Origin: Alphaproteobacteria bacterium
Lineage (GTDB): Bacteria > Pseudomonadota > Gammaproteobacteria > JAGOUN01
Length of the DNA: 64,000 nt
Direction: 5' to 3'
NCBI GenBank assembly: GCA_021151585.1
Contig: JAGKWX010000005.1
Coordinates: 1-64,000, forward strand
Of the stretch, positions 31,237-40,654 are shown one piece after another. The position numbers were made by a program, and so were the translations under genes. Below the pieces are notes generated by a model. The model was not told the origin of the DNA, made no database searches, and worked only from the letters and a program-made list of their open reading frames with translations. Position 1 is the first letter of the stretch. Each line of letters opens with the position of its first letter.

Positions 31237-32226
31237 TTACATCTCCTTGTTTTGTGTTTCCGAGTTTATATCAGGACGATCAAGTGAAATATTAACGGGA
31301 ATACTACTTAATTTACGATTATAAATCAGTTGATATACCAGATCCCAATTAATCGGGATGTGATACTGATGTGAATATAGAGTTACTGTTGAAATAATTG
31401 AAGTGTCTGATAAAGGTAAGTCATCTTGCTGAATACCTTTTTGTTTAGGGTGTGCTTCCATATACACTTGGTGATTTAGCAGCCCAATATCAAAAGGTTG
31501 GCGAAATACACGTAATGGTGTTTTATCTGGAACTGAATAATACATTTGTTCAACATCTTCAGGCAACATTCGCAAGCATCCCGAGCTAACTTGATCACCG
31601 ACACCGTAAGGATAATTTGTGCCGTGTATTAAATATCCTGGTTTCGAAGTATACAGTGCATATTGGCCTAATGGGTTTTTAGGTGTTGGAGGCATAACCT
31701 TGGGCAAATTCAGGCCTATAGTTTGCAATGTGCTGACGCGCACCGACTCTGGCGGATGCCAAGATGGGTCTTTTGCTGACCTAACAATATATCCATTGAA
31801 AGTTGGTGTGTCCCATGCGTTGTTTTTGTAATCCAACCCTTCTTTGCCTATACCGACCGGAAAAGTAATTACAACCGGCATATCATTTGGGAAATAAAAC
31901 ACTCTATATGCGCTCAAATTAATGACAATACCTGTCCAAGGTTTCGGCGGTAAAATAAATTGGCTGGGAACAACAATTTTTGTACCTGGCAACAGACGTT
32001 GGTCAGATGGGATGGTTGGGTTGGCCGATTGAATTTCTTGGAAGCCAATATCATATCGGCGCGTTAGTAAGCGCAGGGTATCGCCTGGTTTTGATGTAAC
32101 GATCTTAACTTCGCCGATGATGGTATTATCGTCTTGGGGTAATGCATAAGTTAATGCCTGGCTAGTTAGCGGAAAACAGATGCATGCGAAGATAACAATG
32201 CGTGATAATTTACCCAATAAATTCAT
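31237..32226 (-). CDS. L,D-transpeptidase (ErfK/YbiS/YcfS type) with LysM domain
   Basis: A 329-residue periplasmic enzyme. A signal peptide is followed by a LysM peptidoglycan-binding domain at about residues 40-88 (K-P-G-D-T-L-R-L-L-T-R-R-Y ... N-P-T-I-P). The YkuD catalytic domain (about 95-245) contains Y-L-I-H-G-T-N and S-S-G-C-L-R-M, the H...S-x-G-C-x-R nucleophile motif. Relatives attach Lpp to peptidoglycan or make 3-3 cross-links. The C-terminal about 80 residues are extra. The context is rluD upstream and a YkuD_2 protein downstream on the same strand. Confidence 0.9.
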   Translation of the reverse strand: MNLLGKLSRIVIFACICFPLTSQALTYALPQDDNTIIGEVKIVTSKPGDTLRLLTRRYDIGFQEIQSANPTIPSDQRLLPGTKIVVPSQFILPPKPWTGIVINLSAYRVFYFPNDMPVVITFPVGIGKEGLDYKNNAWDTPTFNGYIVRSAKDPSWHPPESVRVSTLQTIGLNLPKVMPPTPKNPLGQYALYTSKPGYLIHGTNYPYGVGDQVSSGCLRMLPEDVEQMYYSVPDKTPLRVFRQPFDIGLLNHQVYMEAHPKQKGIQQDDLPLSDTSIISTVTLYSHQYHIPINWDLVYQLIYNRKLSSIPVNISLDRPDINSETQNKEM

Positions 32227-32250
32227 ACGATCATGGTTCCTGTTGATTTT

Positions 32251-33213
32251 TTATAGTTTATTTTTAGTTGTATCGTCTTTTAAGCAGATAAGCAAATCGC
32301 GCATATCTTGTGGTAGCGGCGCATTCCAGGTGAGCTCTTCTCCTGATACTGGATGTTGCACGCTTAACTCTGCGGCATGTAATGCTTGTCGTTTGAAATT
32401 TCGTAATGCATCGATTAACTCGGGCGTTGCTTTGGGTGGGAGTTTAAATCTACCACCATACACTGGATCGCCAATAATGGGGCGACGAATATGCGCCATA
32501 TGAACGCGAATTTGGTGAGTTCTTCCTGTTTCTAAGATGACTTTTACATGTGTATGTTCTCGAAAACGTTCGATCAGTCGATAATGAGTAACAGCCGGTC
32601 TACCCTCATAAGAAACGGCCATTCGTGTACGATGCTTGGGGTGTCGATCAATTGGCGCATCCACCGTGCCACCACCGGTACAGGCGCCACAGACGACTGC
32701 CTGATAAATGCGTTTAATGTTGCGCTCTTGCATTTCATCAATCAAATATGTGTGCGCTTCTAAAGTTTTTGCGATCACTAGCAAGCCGGTAGTGTCTTTA
32801 TCCAGACGATGAACTATCCCTGCACGAGGTAAGTATTCTAAGTTTTTATCATGATGTAGCAGGGCGTTGAGTAGCGTGCTATCTTGATTACCAGCGCCAG
32901 GATGAACTACTAAGCCAGCGGGTTTATTGATAACTAACAAATGCTCGTCTTCAAAAATGATATCTAAAGGAATCGATTGTGCAGTATCGTGTCTTTGAAT
33001 ATCTAATGTGGCGTTAATACTAATTACATCATTTTGACAGACTGCATCTCTGGGTTTTACGGTAGTTTGATTTACCAAGAGGCGGCCGTCTAAAATCCAC
33101 TGTTTGATTTGATTGCGGGAGTACTGTGGTAATAGTTGGCTTATGGTAGCGTCAACACGTTTGCTATGAAATTCGCTAGGAATATGCAACGTTTCAATAA
33201 TTGTTTGCGTCAT
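32251..33213 (-). CDS. rluD: 23S rRNA pseudouridine synthase RluD
   Basis: A 320-residue RluA-family synthase that isomerises uridines in helix 69 of 23S rRNA (positions 1911, 1915 and 1917 in E. coli). The N-terminal S4 RNA-binding domain (residues about 18-75) is followed by the catalytic domain with G-I-V-H-R-L-D-K-D-T-T-G-L-L-V, where the aspartate is catalytic, and the family E-T-G-R-T-H-Q-I-R-V-H-M motif. It is divergent from bamD with 120 bp between them, the usual rluD/bamD arrangement of gammaproteobacteria, which supports RluD over RluC. Confidence 0.93.
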   Translation of the reverse strand: MTQTIIETLHIPSEFHSKRVDATISQLLPQYSRNQIKQWILDGRLLVNQTTVKPRDAVCQNDVISINATLDIQRHDTAQSIPLDIIFEDEHLLVINKPAGLVVHPGAGNQDSTLLNALLHHDKNLEYLPRAGIVHRLDKDTTGLLVIAKTLEAHTYLIDEMQERNIKRIYQAVVCGACTGGGTVDAPIDRHPKHRTRMAVSYEGRPAVTHYRLIERFREHTHVKVILETGRTHQIRVHMAHIRRPIIGDPVYGGRFKLPPKATPELIDALRNFKRQALHAAELSVQHPVSGEELTWNAPLPQDMRDLLICLKDDTTKNKL

Positions 33214-33333
33214 TTATCTATTATTTTATATATTTGCTTTATTTTAATACTTTTTTACGGTTTTTACACTGGATTTTTACGGTTTTCTGTTATATTTTAC
33301 ACTGAAATTTAGTTAAAACTCAAAGGATTAGCT

Positions 33334-34083
33334 GTGTTAAGACGACTTTGTGCTGTTTTTGTTGGAACCTGTGCTCTAGCCTTGTTAGCTGGCTGCGCGT
33401 CAACAAGCGACAATCCTGCTGAAAAATATGCAAAAATTCCTGAGAAACAACTGTTTCAACAGGCTGTGAACGATATTGCTTCCCGTGATTATCATGATTC
33501 AATTGAAAAATTTGAGGCATTGGATGCTCGCTATCCTTTTGGGGACTATGCTGAAAAAGGGCAGCTGTACGTGATTTACTCATATTACCAAGGTGATGAA
33601 TATCCTCAGGCTTTGTTGTCAGCGCAACGTTTTATTCATCTACACCCTGACAGTCCTCATATTGACTATGCGTATTTCATGAAAGGCTTGCTCAATTATC
33701 AGCAAAATTTAGGAATTTTTGATAAATATTTCGAAGCAAATTTAGCAGAACGCGATTTAAGTGCTGCTAGATCTTCGTTTGTGGATTTTAGTATATTGGC
33801 AGAATCTTATCCTAAGAGTAAATATCGCGATGCGGCAATTCAATACATGATTTATCTACGGAATTTGATGGCAAATGAAGAGCTTAGAGTTGCGCAATTT
33901 TATTTTGAACGCAAAGCTTATGTAGCTGCAATTGAACGTTCGAATATCGTTATTAGTCAATACCAGGGCGCTCCAGCAGTAATGCAAGCAATGGAAGTGG
34001 CTATCAAATCCTACAACTGCCTTCACATGGATAGTTTGGCAGCGATTTATCAGCAGGTTTATGATTACAATCGAAGCGAATGA
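33334..34083 (+). CDS. bamD: outer membrane protein assembly factor BamD
   Basis: A 249-residue lipoprotein with TPR-like helices. It starts at GTG 33334 with AAAGGA upstream. The lipobox L-L-A-G-C at residues about 18-22 directs acylation and outer-membrane anchoring. The remainder contains YPFGDYAEKGQLYVIYSYYQ and R-F-I-H-L-H-P-D-S-P-H-I-D-Y-A-Y-F, typical BamD signatures. BamD is the essential partner of BamA in folding outer-membrane proteins. Its position next to rluD is conserved. Confidence 0.93.
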   Translation: MLRRLCAVFVGTCALALLAGCASTSDNPAEKYAKIPEKQLFQQAVNDIASRDYHDSIEKFEALDARYPFGDYAEKGQLYVIYSYYQGDEYPQALLSAQRFIHLHPDSPHIDYAYFMKGLLNYQQNLGIFDKYFEANLAERDLSAARSSFVDFSILAESYPKSKYRDAAIQYMIYLRNLMANEELRVAQFYFERKAYVAAIERSNIVISQYQGAPAVMQAMEVAIKSYNCLHMDSLAAIYQQVYDYNRSE

Positions 34084-34165
34084 TCTACAGACTTTACATC
34101 ACTGTAATAATATAGTCTAAGATATCTAAGGGTGATTTACTTTCACCCTCGATATATAGGATTTG

Positions 34166-35050
34166 CTAAATACCTAAGTTGACCTTCATGAATTTACGTG
34201 TATTTTTCGCTGAGGCGCTAAAGCAATTCATATCAGAATCAGATCCATAAGCAATGACCCAACCTTTGTACTGGGCCGCCTTTAAAGCATTGAATAACGG
34301 TGTAAAATTCAAAGACCCCTTACCCAACACAGAAAATAAGCCTGCTTCTTTCGCATCGAAATACGAAAGCCGGTTTTTTTTGGCTTTGCTTAAAATGCGT
34401 TTATCAAGATCTTTTAAATAAATATAATTAATGCGACCGGGGTACGCTTTTAACATTTCGACTGGGTTGATATCTAAAGCAGCAAAATGACCAGTGTCAA
34501 TCAATAGAGAGAGCTGAGTTTTATGTGTTTTTTCCATTAATTTAGCAATATCTTCTGCTGAATGAATTATTGTTCCTATGCGAGGTTGGTAGACCACTTG
34601 CATATGAGCACCATGTGCTAATTCGGCAATTTTATTCAAACCGTCGATTAAAAGCTTAAATTGCGCAGTCGTCGCAACAGGCTGCTGTTCTAGCATAGGT
34701 TTACTGTTATCTTCAAAAGTATTGTTGGCGCATTCGCATACAACAATCCGTTTAGCGCCAATCGCATTTAAAAAATGCATATGATCAAGAAAACGATTGA
34801 TAGTGTCGTTGAATCTGTTTTTATCTGTAAAATGGCTATGAAATTGTGAACTAGCAATTTTGATGCCGTGTTGTTTTAGGCTGTTTTTCAATAAAAAAGG
34901 ATCCTGAGGAAAACGTTGAGATAATTCGCAGCCATCAAAATTAGCTTTACTAATACTATCCATAGTATCGTTTAATGCTGAATGGTTAAAAGTATTTTGC
35001 CATGTAAGTGGAGCGATTCCGAGTTGAATCGACGGAAGATGTTGGTGCAT
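34166..35050 (-). CDS. sugar phosphate isomerase/epimerase (IolE-like TIM barrel)
   Basis: A 294-residue protein of the AP-endonuclease-2/xylose-isomerase-like TIM-barrel family. L-G-I-A-P-L-T-W-Q-N opens the first strand, and F-D-G-C-E-L-S, V-V-Y-Q-P-R-I-G, L-L-I-D-T-G-H-F-A-A and I-Y-L-K-D-L-D follow, matching inosose dehydratase IolE and relatives with metal-ligand E/D/H residues. No other inositol genes are nearby, so the substrate is open. ATG 35050 has GAGG at a good distance, so I prefer it to the TTG at 35062. Confidence 0.78.
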   Translation of the reverse strand: MHQHLPSIQLGIAPLTWQNTFNHSALNDTMDSISKANFDGCELSQRFPQDPFLLKNSLKQHGIKIASSQFHSHFTDKNRFNDTINRFLDHMHFLNAIGAKRIVVCECANNTFEDNSKPMLEQQPVATTAQFKLLIDGLNKIAELAHGAHMQVVYQPRIGTIIHSAEDIAKLMEKTHKTQLSLLIDTGHFAALDINPVEMLKAYPGRINYIYLKDLDKRILSKAKKNRLSYFDAKEAGLFSVLGKGSLNFTPLFNALKAAQYKGWVIAYGSDSDMNCFSASAKNTRKFMKVNLGI

Positions 35051-35112
35051 ATGTGACCTCAATAACTGATCTATTACAAAGTATATAGGGACTATGGGGC
35101 AGATTTCAACCT

Positions 35113-35832
35113 TTAGAATGAGTATGGTAGCGGCAGCATGATAATAACGGAATTATTTACCATGGCCGCACTATTTTCAATTTCATTTACAAACAGAAAA
35201 ATAGTTTTGTCTGTTTGTTTGCAAACATCAATCACGCTACCTGTTATTTTTTGGCTTGAATCTAAAATGTCATCATTAATGTTTACATCACTGGATGCTT
35301 CACCTAAGTACATATGATGCTTTAATACTCCTTTAAAATGCAAACGAGCAATAATTTCTTGTCCTAAATAGCAACCTTTTCTAAAGCTTATTGCGCCAGG
35401 GATGAGGTGTAAATTTAAGCGTTGAGGAATAAATTTTTCACTTGTTTCAGGGTAAATATTGGGGATGCCCGAGGTAATTTTTTTAGCTTTGTCATTGACA
35501 TTTGGTGATAAGTCGTATGATTGACTTAGTTTATCTGTAACAATGCATCGAGAAAATTTAGCATATTTTTCTAAATGACTTAGCGCAATTATTTTAACAG
35601 ACTCTGGAAGTTTCAAGATAAATCGTTGCTCATCTATCATCAAAATATCGGCGACAAAGATAACGCGCCCTTGCAGATTGCAGCATGCGGTTAATTGCTC
35701 TGTATTGTACGTTAATTGATTAACATCACAGGTTAATTGGCCTTGTAAAAACTTTTTTGCGCCATCACCATAGCATTCAATAGCTGATATCATTTGAGGT
35801 AATCCAAAATTTCTAGCGGTGAATGTATCCAT
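35113..35832 (-). CDS. ygfZ: folate-binding protein YgfZ (Fe-S cluster repair)
   Basis: A 239-residue tetrahydrofolate-binding protein of the YgfZ/CAF17/GcvT family, needed for the assembly or repair of certain Fe-S enzymes. The signature K-G-C-Y-L-G-Q-E-I-I-A-R is present with its conserved cysteine, and the N terminus has G-D-G-A-K-K-F-L-Q-G-Q-L-T-C-D. It is shorter than the E. coli protein (about 326 residues), as in many Legionellales relatives. It overlaps gph by 43 bp. Confidence 0.85.
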   Translation of the reverse strand: MDTFTARNFGLPQMISAIECYGDGAKKFLQGQLTCDVNQLTYNTEQLTACCNLQGRVIFVADILMIDEQRFILKLPESVKIIALSHLEKYAKFSRCIVTDKLSQSYDLSPNVNDKAKKITSGIPNIYPETSEKFIPQRLNLHLIPGAISFRKGCYLGQEIIARLHFKGVLKHHMYLGEASSDVNINDDILDSSQKITGSVIDVCKQTDKTIFLFVNEIENSAAMVNNSVIIMLPLPYSF

Positions 35833-36449
35833 GCAGTAGGTTGAAATTGGCTGTTTTTAATATCTTGTGTACCATATCCATAAGCTACAGCCAGTGATGA
35901 GATATGTGCATTATGAGCTGCTTGGATATCCATAATGGTATCGCCAACAAACCAGCAATTTTCTGGCATCAAATTTAACTTTTCGCAGGCATATAATAAT
36001 GGTGCAGCCGAAGGTTTAGGCGCGCTAGCAGTGTCACAACCAACGATGCAATGCGCGGTTTGCAATAATGGAAAGTGTTCTGCTGACTGTATGGCTCCTG
36101 CTTCAGTTTTATTTGTTACAATACCCCAAATAATATTACGTTTATTGAGAGTTTCTAGTAATTCAGTAATGCCTTCAAAAAAAGTTGTTCCTTGGTGTTT
36201 ACGATGTAGATAAATTTCACGAAATGCATCACGAAAAGTTTCGTATGCTACGTGTGGGACATACTCTGTTACTAGCTCGTTAAAAATAGCTTCTGAACCA
36301 TAACCAACGACTCGTCTAGCTTCTTCTAGCGTAAATTTTTTTGTTGGTTGATAGCGTTGAACCACCTCATTGACCGCCATGGTTAAATCATGGGCGGTAT
36401 CGAGTAATGTGCCGTCTAAATCAAATAGAATTGCGTTCTGCGTAGACAA
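35790..36449 (-). CDS. gph: phosphoglycolate phosphatase (HAD family)
   Basis: A 219-residue HAD hydrolase that removes 2-phosphoglycolate formed in DNA repair. Motif I is FDLDGTLLDT, motif II is I-V-T-N-K-T, and motif III/IV is G-D-T-I-M-D-I-Q-A-A. The cap domain is of subclass C1. It lies directly downstream of ubiG with a 29-bp overlap, an arrangement found in many gammaproteobacteria (ubiG-gph), so Gph is preferred over other HAD enzymes. Confidence 0.9.
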   Translation of the reverse strand: MSTQNAILFDLDGTLLDTAHDLTMAVNEVVQRYQPTKKFTLEEARRVVGYGSEAIFNELVTEYVPHVAYETFRDAFREIYLHRKHQGTTFFEGITELLETLNKRNIIWGIVTNKTEAGAIQSAEHFPLLQTAHCIVGCDTASAPKPSAAPLLYACEKLNLMPENCWFVGDTIMDIQAAHNAHISSLAVAYGYGTQDIKNSQFQPTAWIHSPLEILDYLK

Positions 36450-37149
36450 GATAATTCACCTTTATATCTTTATGTAAATAATACTCTTTGGTTAATGGGT
36501 TGTAGCCCATGCCAGACATAGCTTTAAGATCAATTTGTGCCGAACAGCACCATTGTTGTAATTCAGATGGTTTTATTAGTTTTTTATATTCGTGTGTTCC
36601 TTTTGGTACAAGCTTTAATACATGCTCTGCAATAAATAATGCTTTTATAAAAGCCTGTGCTGTACGATTGATGGTTGAGAAAAATATTTTTCCATTAGGT
36701 TTTAGCAAGCTACTTAATGTTTTAATTAAGCTGGCTGGATCTGGAATATGTTCTAATAATTCCATACACGTAATTGCATCAAATAAGGGGGGCTGGCTAC
36801 CGTAGATTTTTGACCTCGATACGGCAAAGTCTTCTGCGGTAGTTGCAAGATACTCGATAGATATATTTGATTCAAGCGCGTGTAATTTAGCTACTTGAAT
36901 TAAGCTATCATTGGCATCAATCGCTGTGACCTTGGCTTGTAATGCTGCTAACGATTCCGATAAAATCCCGCCGCCGCACCCCACATCTAAAATGGTTATA
37001 TTTTCCATATTGCCAATATAATTGCGAATAAATTGTAGGCGAACTGGATTTATATCGTGCAAGGATTTGAGAGGGCCATTAGGATCCCACCAAACACTTG
37101 CTTGCTGATCAAATTTATTAAGTTCATTTTGGTCGTAATTATTATGCAT
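36421..37149 (-). CDS. ubiG: ubiquinone biosynthesis O-methyltransferase UbiG
   Basis: A 242-residue class I SAM-dependent methyltransferase for the two O-methylation steps of ubiquinone synthesis. The N-terminal F-D-Q-Q-A-S-V-W-W-D-P-N-G-P-L-K is a UbiG hallmark. The SAM site is I-L-D-V-G-C-G-G-G-I-L-S-E, followed by L-E-H-I-P-D-P. It overlaps rmuC by 8 bp and gph by 29 bp, forming a tightly coupled run. Confidence 0.93.
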   Translation of the reverse strand: MHNNYDQNELNKFDQQASVWWDPNGPLKSLHDINPVRLQFIRNYIGNMENITILDVGCGGGILSESLAALQAKVTAIDANDSLIQVAKLHALESNISIEYLATTAEDFAVSRSKIYGSQPPLFDAITCMELLEHIPDPASLIKTLSSLLKPNGKIFFSTINRTAQAFIKALFIAEHVLKLVPKGTHEYKKLIKPSELQQWCCSAQIDLKAMSGMGYNPLTKEYYLHKDIKVNYLVYAERNSI

Positions 37150-38122
37150 CGTTTTGCTCGGTAATATCTAATTGTTCGATTTGATTAAATCGACTTGTGA
37201 TTTTTTTTGCTGATTTATGTACATTATCCGCATCTTCGCGTGCTTGGTCAATGTGTTTTACAAGATTATCCATTCGACTTTGAAAACGTGAGAAATCTTG
37301 ACTCAATGCCAGCAAATGCTTCTGAATGATATGCATTTGTTCTCGCGTATCGGCATCTTTTAAGACCGCGCGAGCTGTTGTTAAAATGGCCATCATCGTA
37401 GTCGGTGAAACGAGCCAAATACGTTTTTGCTGAGCATAGTCAACGATATCACCATAATTAGCATGAATATCAGCAAATATAGCCTCGGCCGGAATAAACA
37501 TCATGGCTCCGTCAGCTGTCTCACCAGGAATAAGGTATTTTTCAGCAATCGCTTGAATATGAATTTTTAAATCTTGGCGGAATTGTTGTTGTAGTTGTTT
37601 TAGCGTTATGTCATGGTGATTTTCTATGCTTGTTAATTTACGGTAGGTTTCTAAAGGAAATTTCGCATCTATGACAACGTTTCCAGTCGGCTGCGGTAAC
37701 AACAGTAAACAATCGCAGCGTTTGCCGTTGCTTAAGGTGTGTTGCATAGAAAAATTGCGTTCTGGCAACATATTTTTTATCAGACCAGATAGTTGGACTT
37801 CGCCAAAAGTTCCTCGGGAGCGTTTATCGTCTAAAATGGATTTTAGATTAATAACGCTTGACGATAATTCCGCCATTCGTTTTTGGGCTTCATCGATAAC
37901 CGTTAATCTCTGAATAATATTGCTCATTGTCGTAGAGTTTTTTTCTTGCAGATTTTGCCATTGTTCGCTTGTTTTTTCTCGATGTTCTGCAAGCGATAAT
38001 TTTAACTCTTCACGTAAAGTGTGGATTTCTTTAAGCTGCTCTTTGCTTTCACGCGTAATCACGGGAATTAATATGATAATGCCAATAATGACAAGAATTA
38101 ATAAAATAATTGTTAAAGTCAT
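37142..38122 (-). CDS. rmuC: DNA recombination protein RmuC
   Basis: A 326-residue RmuC-family protein with an N-terminal membrane helix (I-I-L-L-I-L-V-I-I-G-I-I-I-L-I), a short coiled coil (about 25-100) and a restriction-endonuclease-like domain with G-E-V-Q-L-S and V-V-I-D-A-K-F-P-L-E motifs. In E. coli RmuC limits inversion at short repeats. The start at 38122 overlaps the previous stop in ATGA; an upstream frame to 38170 is not needed. It is somewhat short for the family. Confidence 0.9.
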   Translation of the reverse strand: MTLTIILLILVIIGIIILIPVITRESKEQLKEIHTLREELKLSLAEHREKTSEQWQNLQEKNSTTMSNIIQRLTVIDEAQKRMAELSSSVINLKSILDDKRSRGTFGEVQLSGLIKNMLPERNFSMQHTLSNGKRCDCLLLLPQPTGNVVIDAKFPLETYRKLTSIENHHDITLKQLQQQFRQDLKIHIQAIAEKYLIPGETADGAMMFIPAEAIFADIHANYGDIVDYAQQKRIWLVSPTTMMAILTTARAVLKDADTREQMHIIQKHLLALSQDFSRFQSRMDNLVKHIDQAREDADNVHKSAKKITSRFNQIEQLDITEQNDA

Positions 38123-38952
38123 GAGATCACCTGAGAATCGGAATAAAATAAGGGAATGGTTTGTTGCCAAATGGCATAATTTGTTTTTGTATTTAATTGA
38201 GGGTACTGTTTAATCACAATGTTCCATGCTTCATCTGGGCGTTGTTTTAAGTATAAAGTTGAGTCTTGTAGTGCTTTTAAAAAAGCAGTATCCGCAGAAG
38301 TTTTTTCACCGGATGAGCCAATAAAAATTAATTCACTGTAAGGCGAAATACCAAAGTTCTCTGGGTAAAGCATCTGTGGTTTAAAGCCGTGTTCTTGTAA
38401 GACAACTGGCTCAACGTTGCGCATCATGCCAATTGCCAAGTCAATTTTTTTCATCATCAGAGCTTGCGTTAAACTATAATGCACATTAATTAATGTCACA
38501 TCATCTACTGTTAAATTTGCTGATTTTAATACGGCTTTTAATAATTGGAATTCATCACTTGCGTCGCTATAGCCTATACGTTTGCCTTTTAAATCTTTGG
38601 CGGAGTGTATACCAGAGCTGGGTAAATAAACAAGGCAATCTAATGGAGATTTAATCAGCGTCCCGATTTGTTGAATAGGTAAATGTTGTTTGGTTTGTTG
38701 CTGATAATGCGGTTGGTAAGTAATTGCTAAATCAACTTTTTTTAGAGCGACTAATTTCGCGGAGTCAGTGTTGTCGCTGGGCTCTATCAGTTCAATATCT
38801 AGGCCATATTTATTAAAATCGCCGTTGCTTATAGCTAATAACACGGGCGCATGATTGGGATTAATATACCAATCGAGTAATAAAGATATTTTTTCTGCAT
38901 ATACATATTGCGTCAACAGTAGCGCTAATAAAAAAAGAAATTTCTTTACCAT
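38119..38952 (-). CDS. ABC transporter substrate-binding protein (ThiY/NMT1-like)
   Basis: A 277-residue periplasmic binding protein with a signal peptide (FLFLLALLLTQYVYA). The N terminus of the mature form, K-I-S-L-L-L-D-W-Y-I-N-P-N-H-A-P-V, is the NMT1/THI5-like consensus. This family binds thiamine precursors (hydroxymethylpyrimidine or its formylamino analogue) or related compounds. ATG 38952 has GGTGG before it. The permease and ATPase genes lie directly upstream, completing an importer. The substrate is inferred only from family membership, and no TPP-type leader is visible. Confidence 0.82.
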   Translation of the reverse strand: MVKKFLFLLALLLTQYVYAEKISLLLDWYINPNHAPVLLAISNGDFNKYGLDIELIEPSDNTDSAKLVALKKVDLAITYQPHYQQQTKQHLPIQQIGTLIKSPLDCLVYLPSSGIHSAKDLKGKRIGYSDASDEFQLLKAVLKSANLTVDDVTLINVHYSLTQALMMKKIDLAIGMMRNVEPVVLQEHGFKPQMLYPENFGISPYSELIFIGSSGEKTSADTAFLKALQDSTLYLKQRPDEAWNIVIKQYPQLNTKTNYAIWQQTIPLFYSDSQVIS

Positions 38953-39680
38953 GTTATCCACCGTTTAGCAGAGATGTCAACTAAAAAATATAAAGCCAGG
39001 CTCATGCATACTAAAACGCTAAGCGATGCAAATAGGATATTAGTTTCCAGGCGGGCATTTGCATTTAACATAAGATAACCTAATCCTTGGCTAGATCCAA
39101 CCCACTCACCAATAATCGCTGCTAATGGAGCTATTACAACGGAAATACGTAAACCGCTGGCAAAGTAAGGTAGTGCATAAGGTAAGTGAATATAGCGCAT
39201 GCTATTTATTTTTTTGCTGTTCATCAATTTTGCCATATCTAGATATTCTGACGGCGTTTTATTTAGGCCATCAAATAATGCGCAGGTCATGGGAAAAAAA
39301 ATCATCATGATGACAATGATAATTTTTGATCCTATACCAAATCCAAACCATAATATTAAAATTGGTGCAATTGCAAAAGTAGGAATTGCTTGGCTGAGCA
39401 AGAGTAGGGGTAGAAAAAATAATCGTAAGGGTTGTGCAAGTATCAAAATAATAGCTGATGCTATTGCGAATAATCCGCCAAAAAATAACCCGGCTAGCGT
39501 TTCGTATAACGTGATGGAAGCGTGATAAAAAATATTTGATGAATTTTCGCATAAACTTAGAAAAACTTTATCAGGTGCTGGTAAAATGTAATTAGGCAAT
39601 TGCAAGGTTGTGCAGGCAATTTTCCAGCTTGTGATCAGCAAAACTAAGCTTAAAAAAAAGCGTACAGTACTGTGTGTCAT
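38946..39680 (-). CDS. ABC transporter permease (ThiX/SsuC type)
   Basis: A 244-residue inner-membrane permease of the BPD_transp_1 type with about six transmembrane helices. The EAA loop is visible as M-N-S-K-K-I-N-S-M-R-Y-I-H-L-P-Y-A-L-P-Y with the conserved glycine-to-proline region. ATG 39680 overlaps the ATPase stop in ATGA, so I prefer it to the longer frame from 39740. It overlaps the binding-protein gene by 7 bp. Confidence 0.85.
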   Translation of the reverse strand: MTHSTVRFFLSLVLLITSWKIACTTLQLPNYILPAPDKVFLSLCENSSNIFYHASITLYETLAGLFFGGLFAIASAIILILAQPLRLFFLPLLLLSQAIPTFAIAPILILWFGFGIGSKIIIVIMMIFFPMTCALFDGLNKTPSEYLDMAKLMNSKKINSMRYIHLPYALPYFASGLRISVVIAPLAAIIGEWVGSSQGLGYLMLNANARLETNILFASLSVLVCMSLALYFLVDISAKRWITW

Positions 39681-40405
39681 ATTGGCTCTGTTATTTGATG
39701 CTTTGCTTCTATTAACTGTTGCATCAGTATAGGGTAGCATTGCATGACTTCGTTATTTTCTATATCTCTCGGTGCGTCAGACCTTAGACTTAATGATTCG
39801 TGATAACTTACCGGCTTGCCGTGTAACACAATAATTTGATCACATAAACGTAATGCTTCGAGTGGGTCATGGGTTACTAGTACAACAGTTTTGCCGGTAA
39901 AATGTTGTCTTGCATAATTTTGTACTTCCTGTGTTGTGATGGCATCCAAGCCTGAAAACGGTTCATCCATTAAAACGATATCACTATCTTCGTACATCGT
40001 TCGTGCAATGATCACGCGTTGACGCTCTCCGCCAGATAATTGTTTGGGCTTTGCATGACTGATGCCATTTAAATCAACTTTCTCTAACAGATTTCTCGCT
40101 TTTATTTGGCAAGAGGCACTTACTTTTCCCCGTAATAAATCCCCCAATAACACGTTATCTAAATTGCACATCCACGGTAATAAGGTAATGTTTTGTGGTA
40201 AAAGTGAAATGCTCACCTCGGCATATTTGGTATGAAATTGTTTAGATATTGCATGCAATAAAGTGCTTTTTCCGATTCCCGAAGGACCTAAAATAGCTAG
40301 CCAGCGGTTTTTTGGGATGCTTAACGAAAAGTTCTGGTATAGAAAATCTGCGCCAGGGTATTTGATCGAGAAGTGATCAAAAACAAAGTGATGGTCTAAT
40401 TGCAC
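39677..40405 (-). CDS. ABC transporter ATP-binding protein (ThiZ/SsuB type)
   Basis: A 242-residue ATPase with Walker A G-P-S-G-I-G-K-S-T, Q-loop L-L-P-Q-N-I, signature L-S-G-G-E-R-Q-R-V and Walker B V-L-M-D-E-P-F-S-G-L-D. The H-switch is V-T-H-D-P. It is the first gene of the importer operon and energises the permease encoded downstream. Relatives transport taurine, sulfonates or thiamine precursors; the binding protein of this set favours the last. Confidence 0.88.
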   Translation of the reverse strand: MQLDHHFVFDHFSIKYPGADFLYQNFSLSIPKNRWLAILGPSGIGKSTLLHAISKQFHTKYAEVSISLLPQNITLLPWMCNLDNVLLGDLLRGKVSASCQIKARNLLEKVDLNGISHAKPKQLSGGERQRVIIARTMYEDSDIVLMDEPFSGLDAITTQEVQNYARQHFTGKTVVLVTHDPLEALRLCDQIIVLHGKPVSYHESLSLRSDAPRDIENNEVMQCYPILMQQLIEAKHQITEPI

Positions 40406-40654
40406 GGCTCATCATCCTTAAGTTAAACATAAAAACACGCAGTTGCATGCTATTAAACAAATTGAGTATGCTCAATCTAAGTCATTTTCTTAGTTGCGAC
40501 GATTTCAACTGAAAATTTATAATTAAAGGATATCATCTTTTTAGCTATTGTGACAATTTGTACTGAATTTTGCTGGATGCACTTAAGTCTTGCCAAGTTA
40601 TTTCGACAGTGGTATCTTATCCGACCTGGTTGCCAAAGCAACCTTTAAGATCAT

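Noticed and set aside
40406..40654. Possible TPP riboswitch upstream of the ThiXYZ-like operon
   Set aside because: No CTGAGA core or ACCTGATC-type element could be seen on the operon strand in the 250 bp before the ATPase gene.
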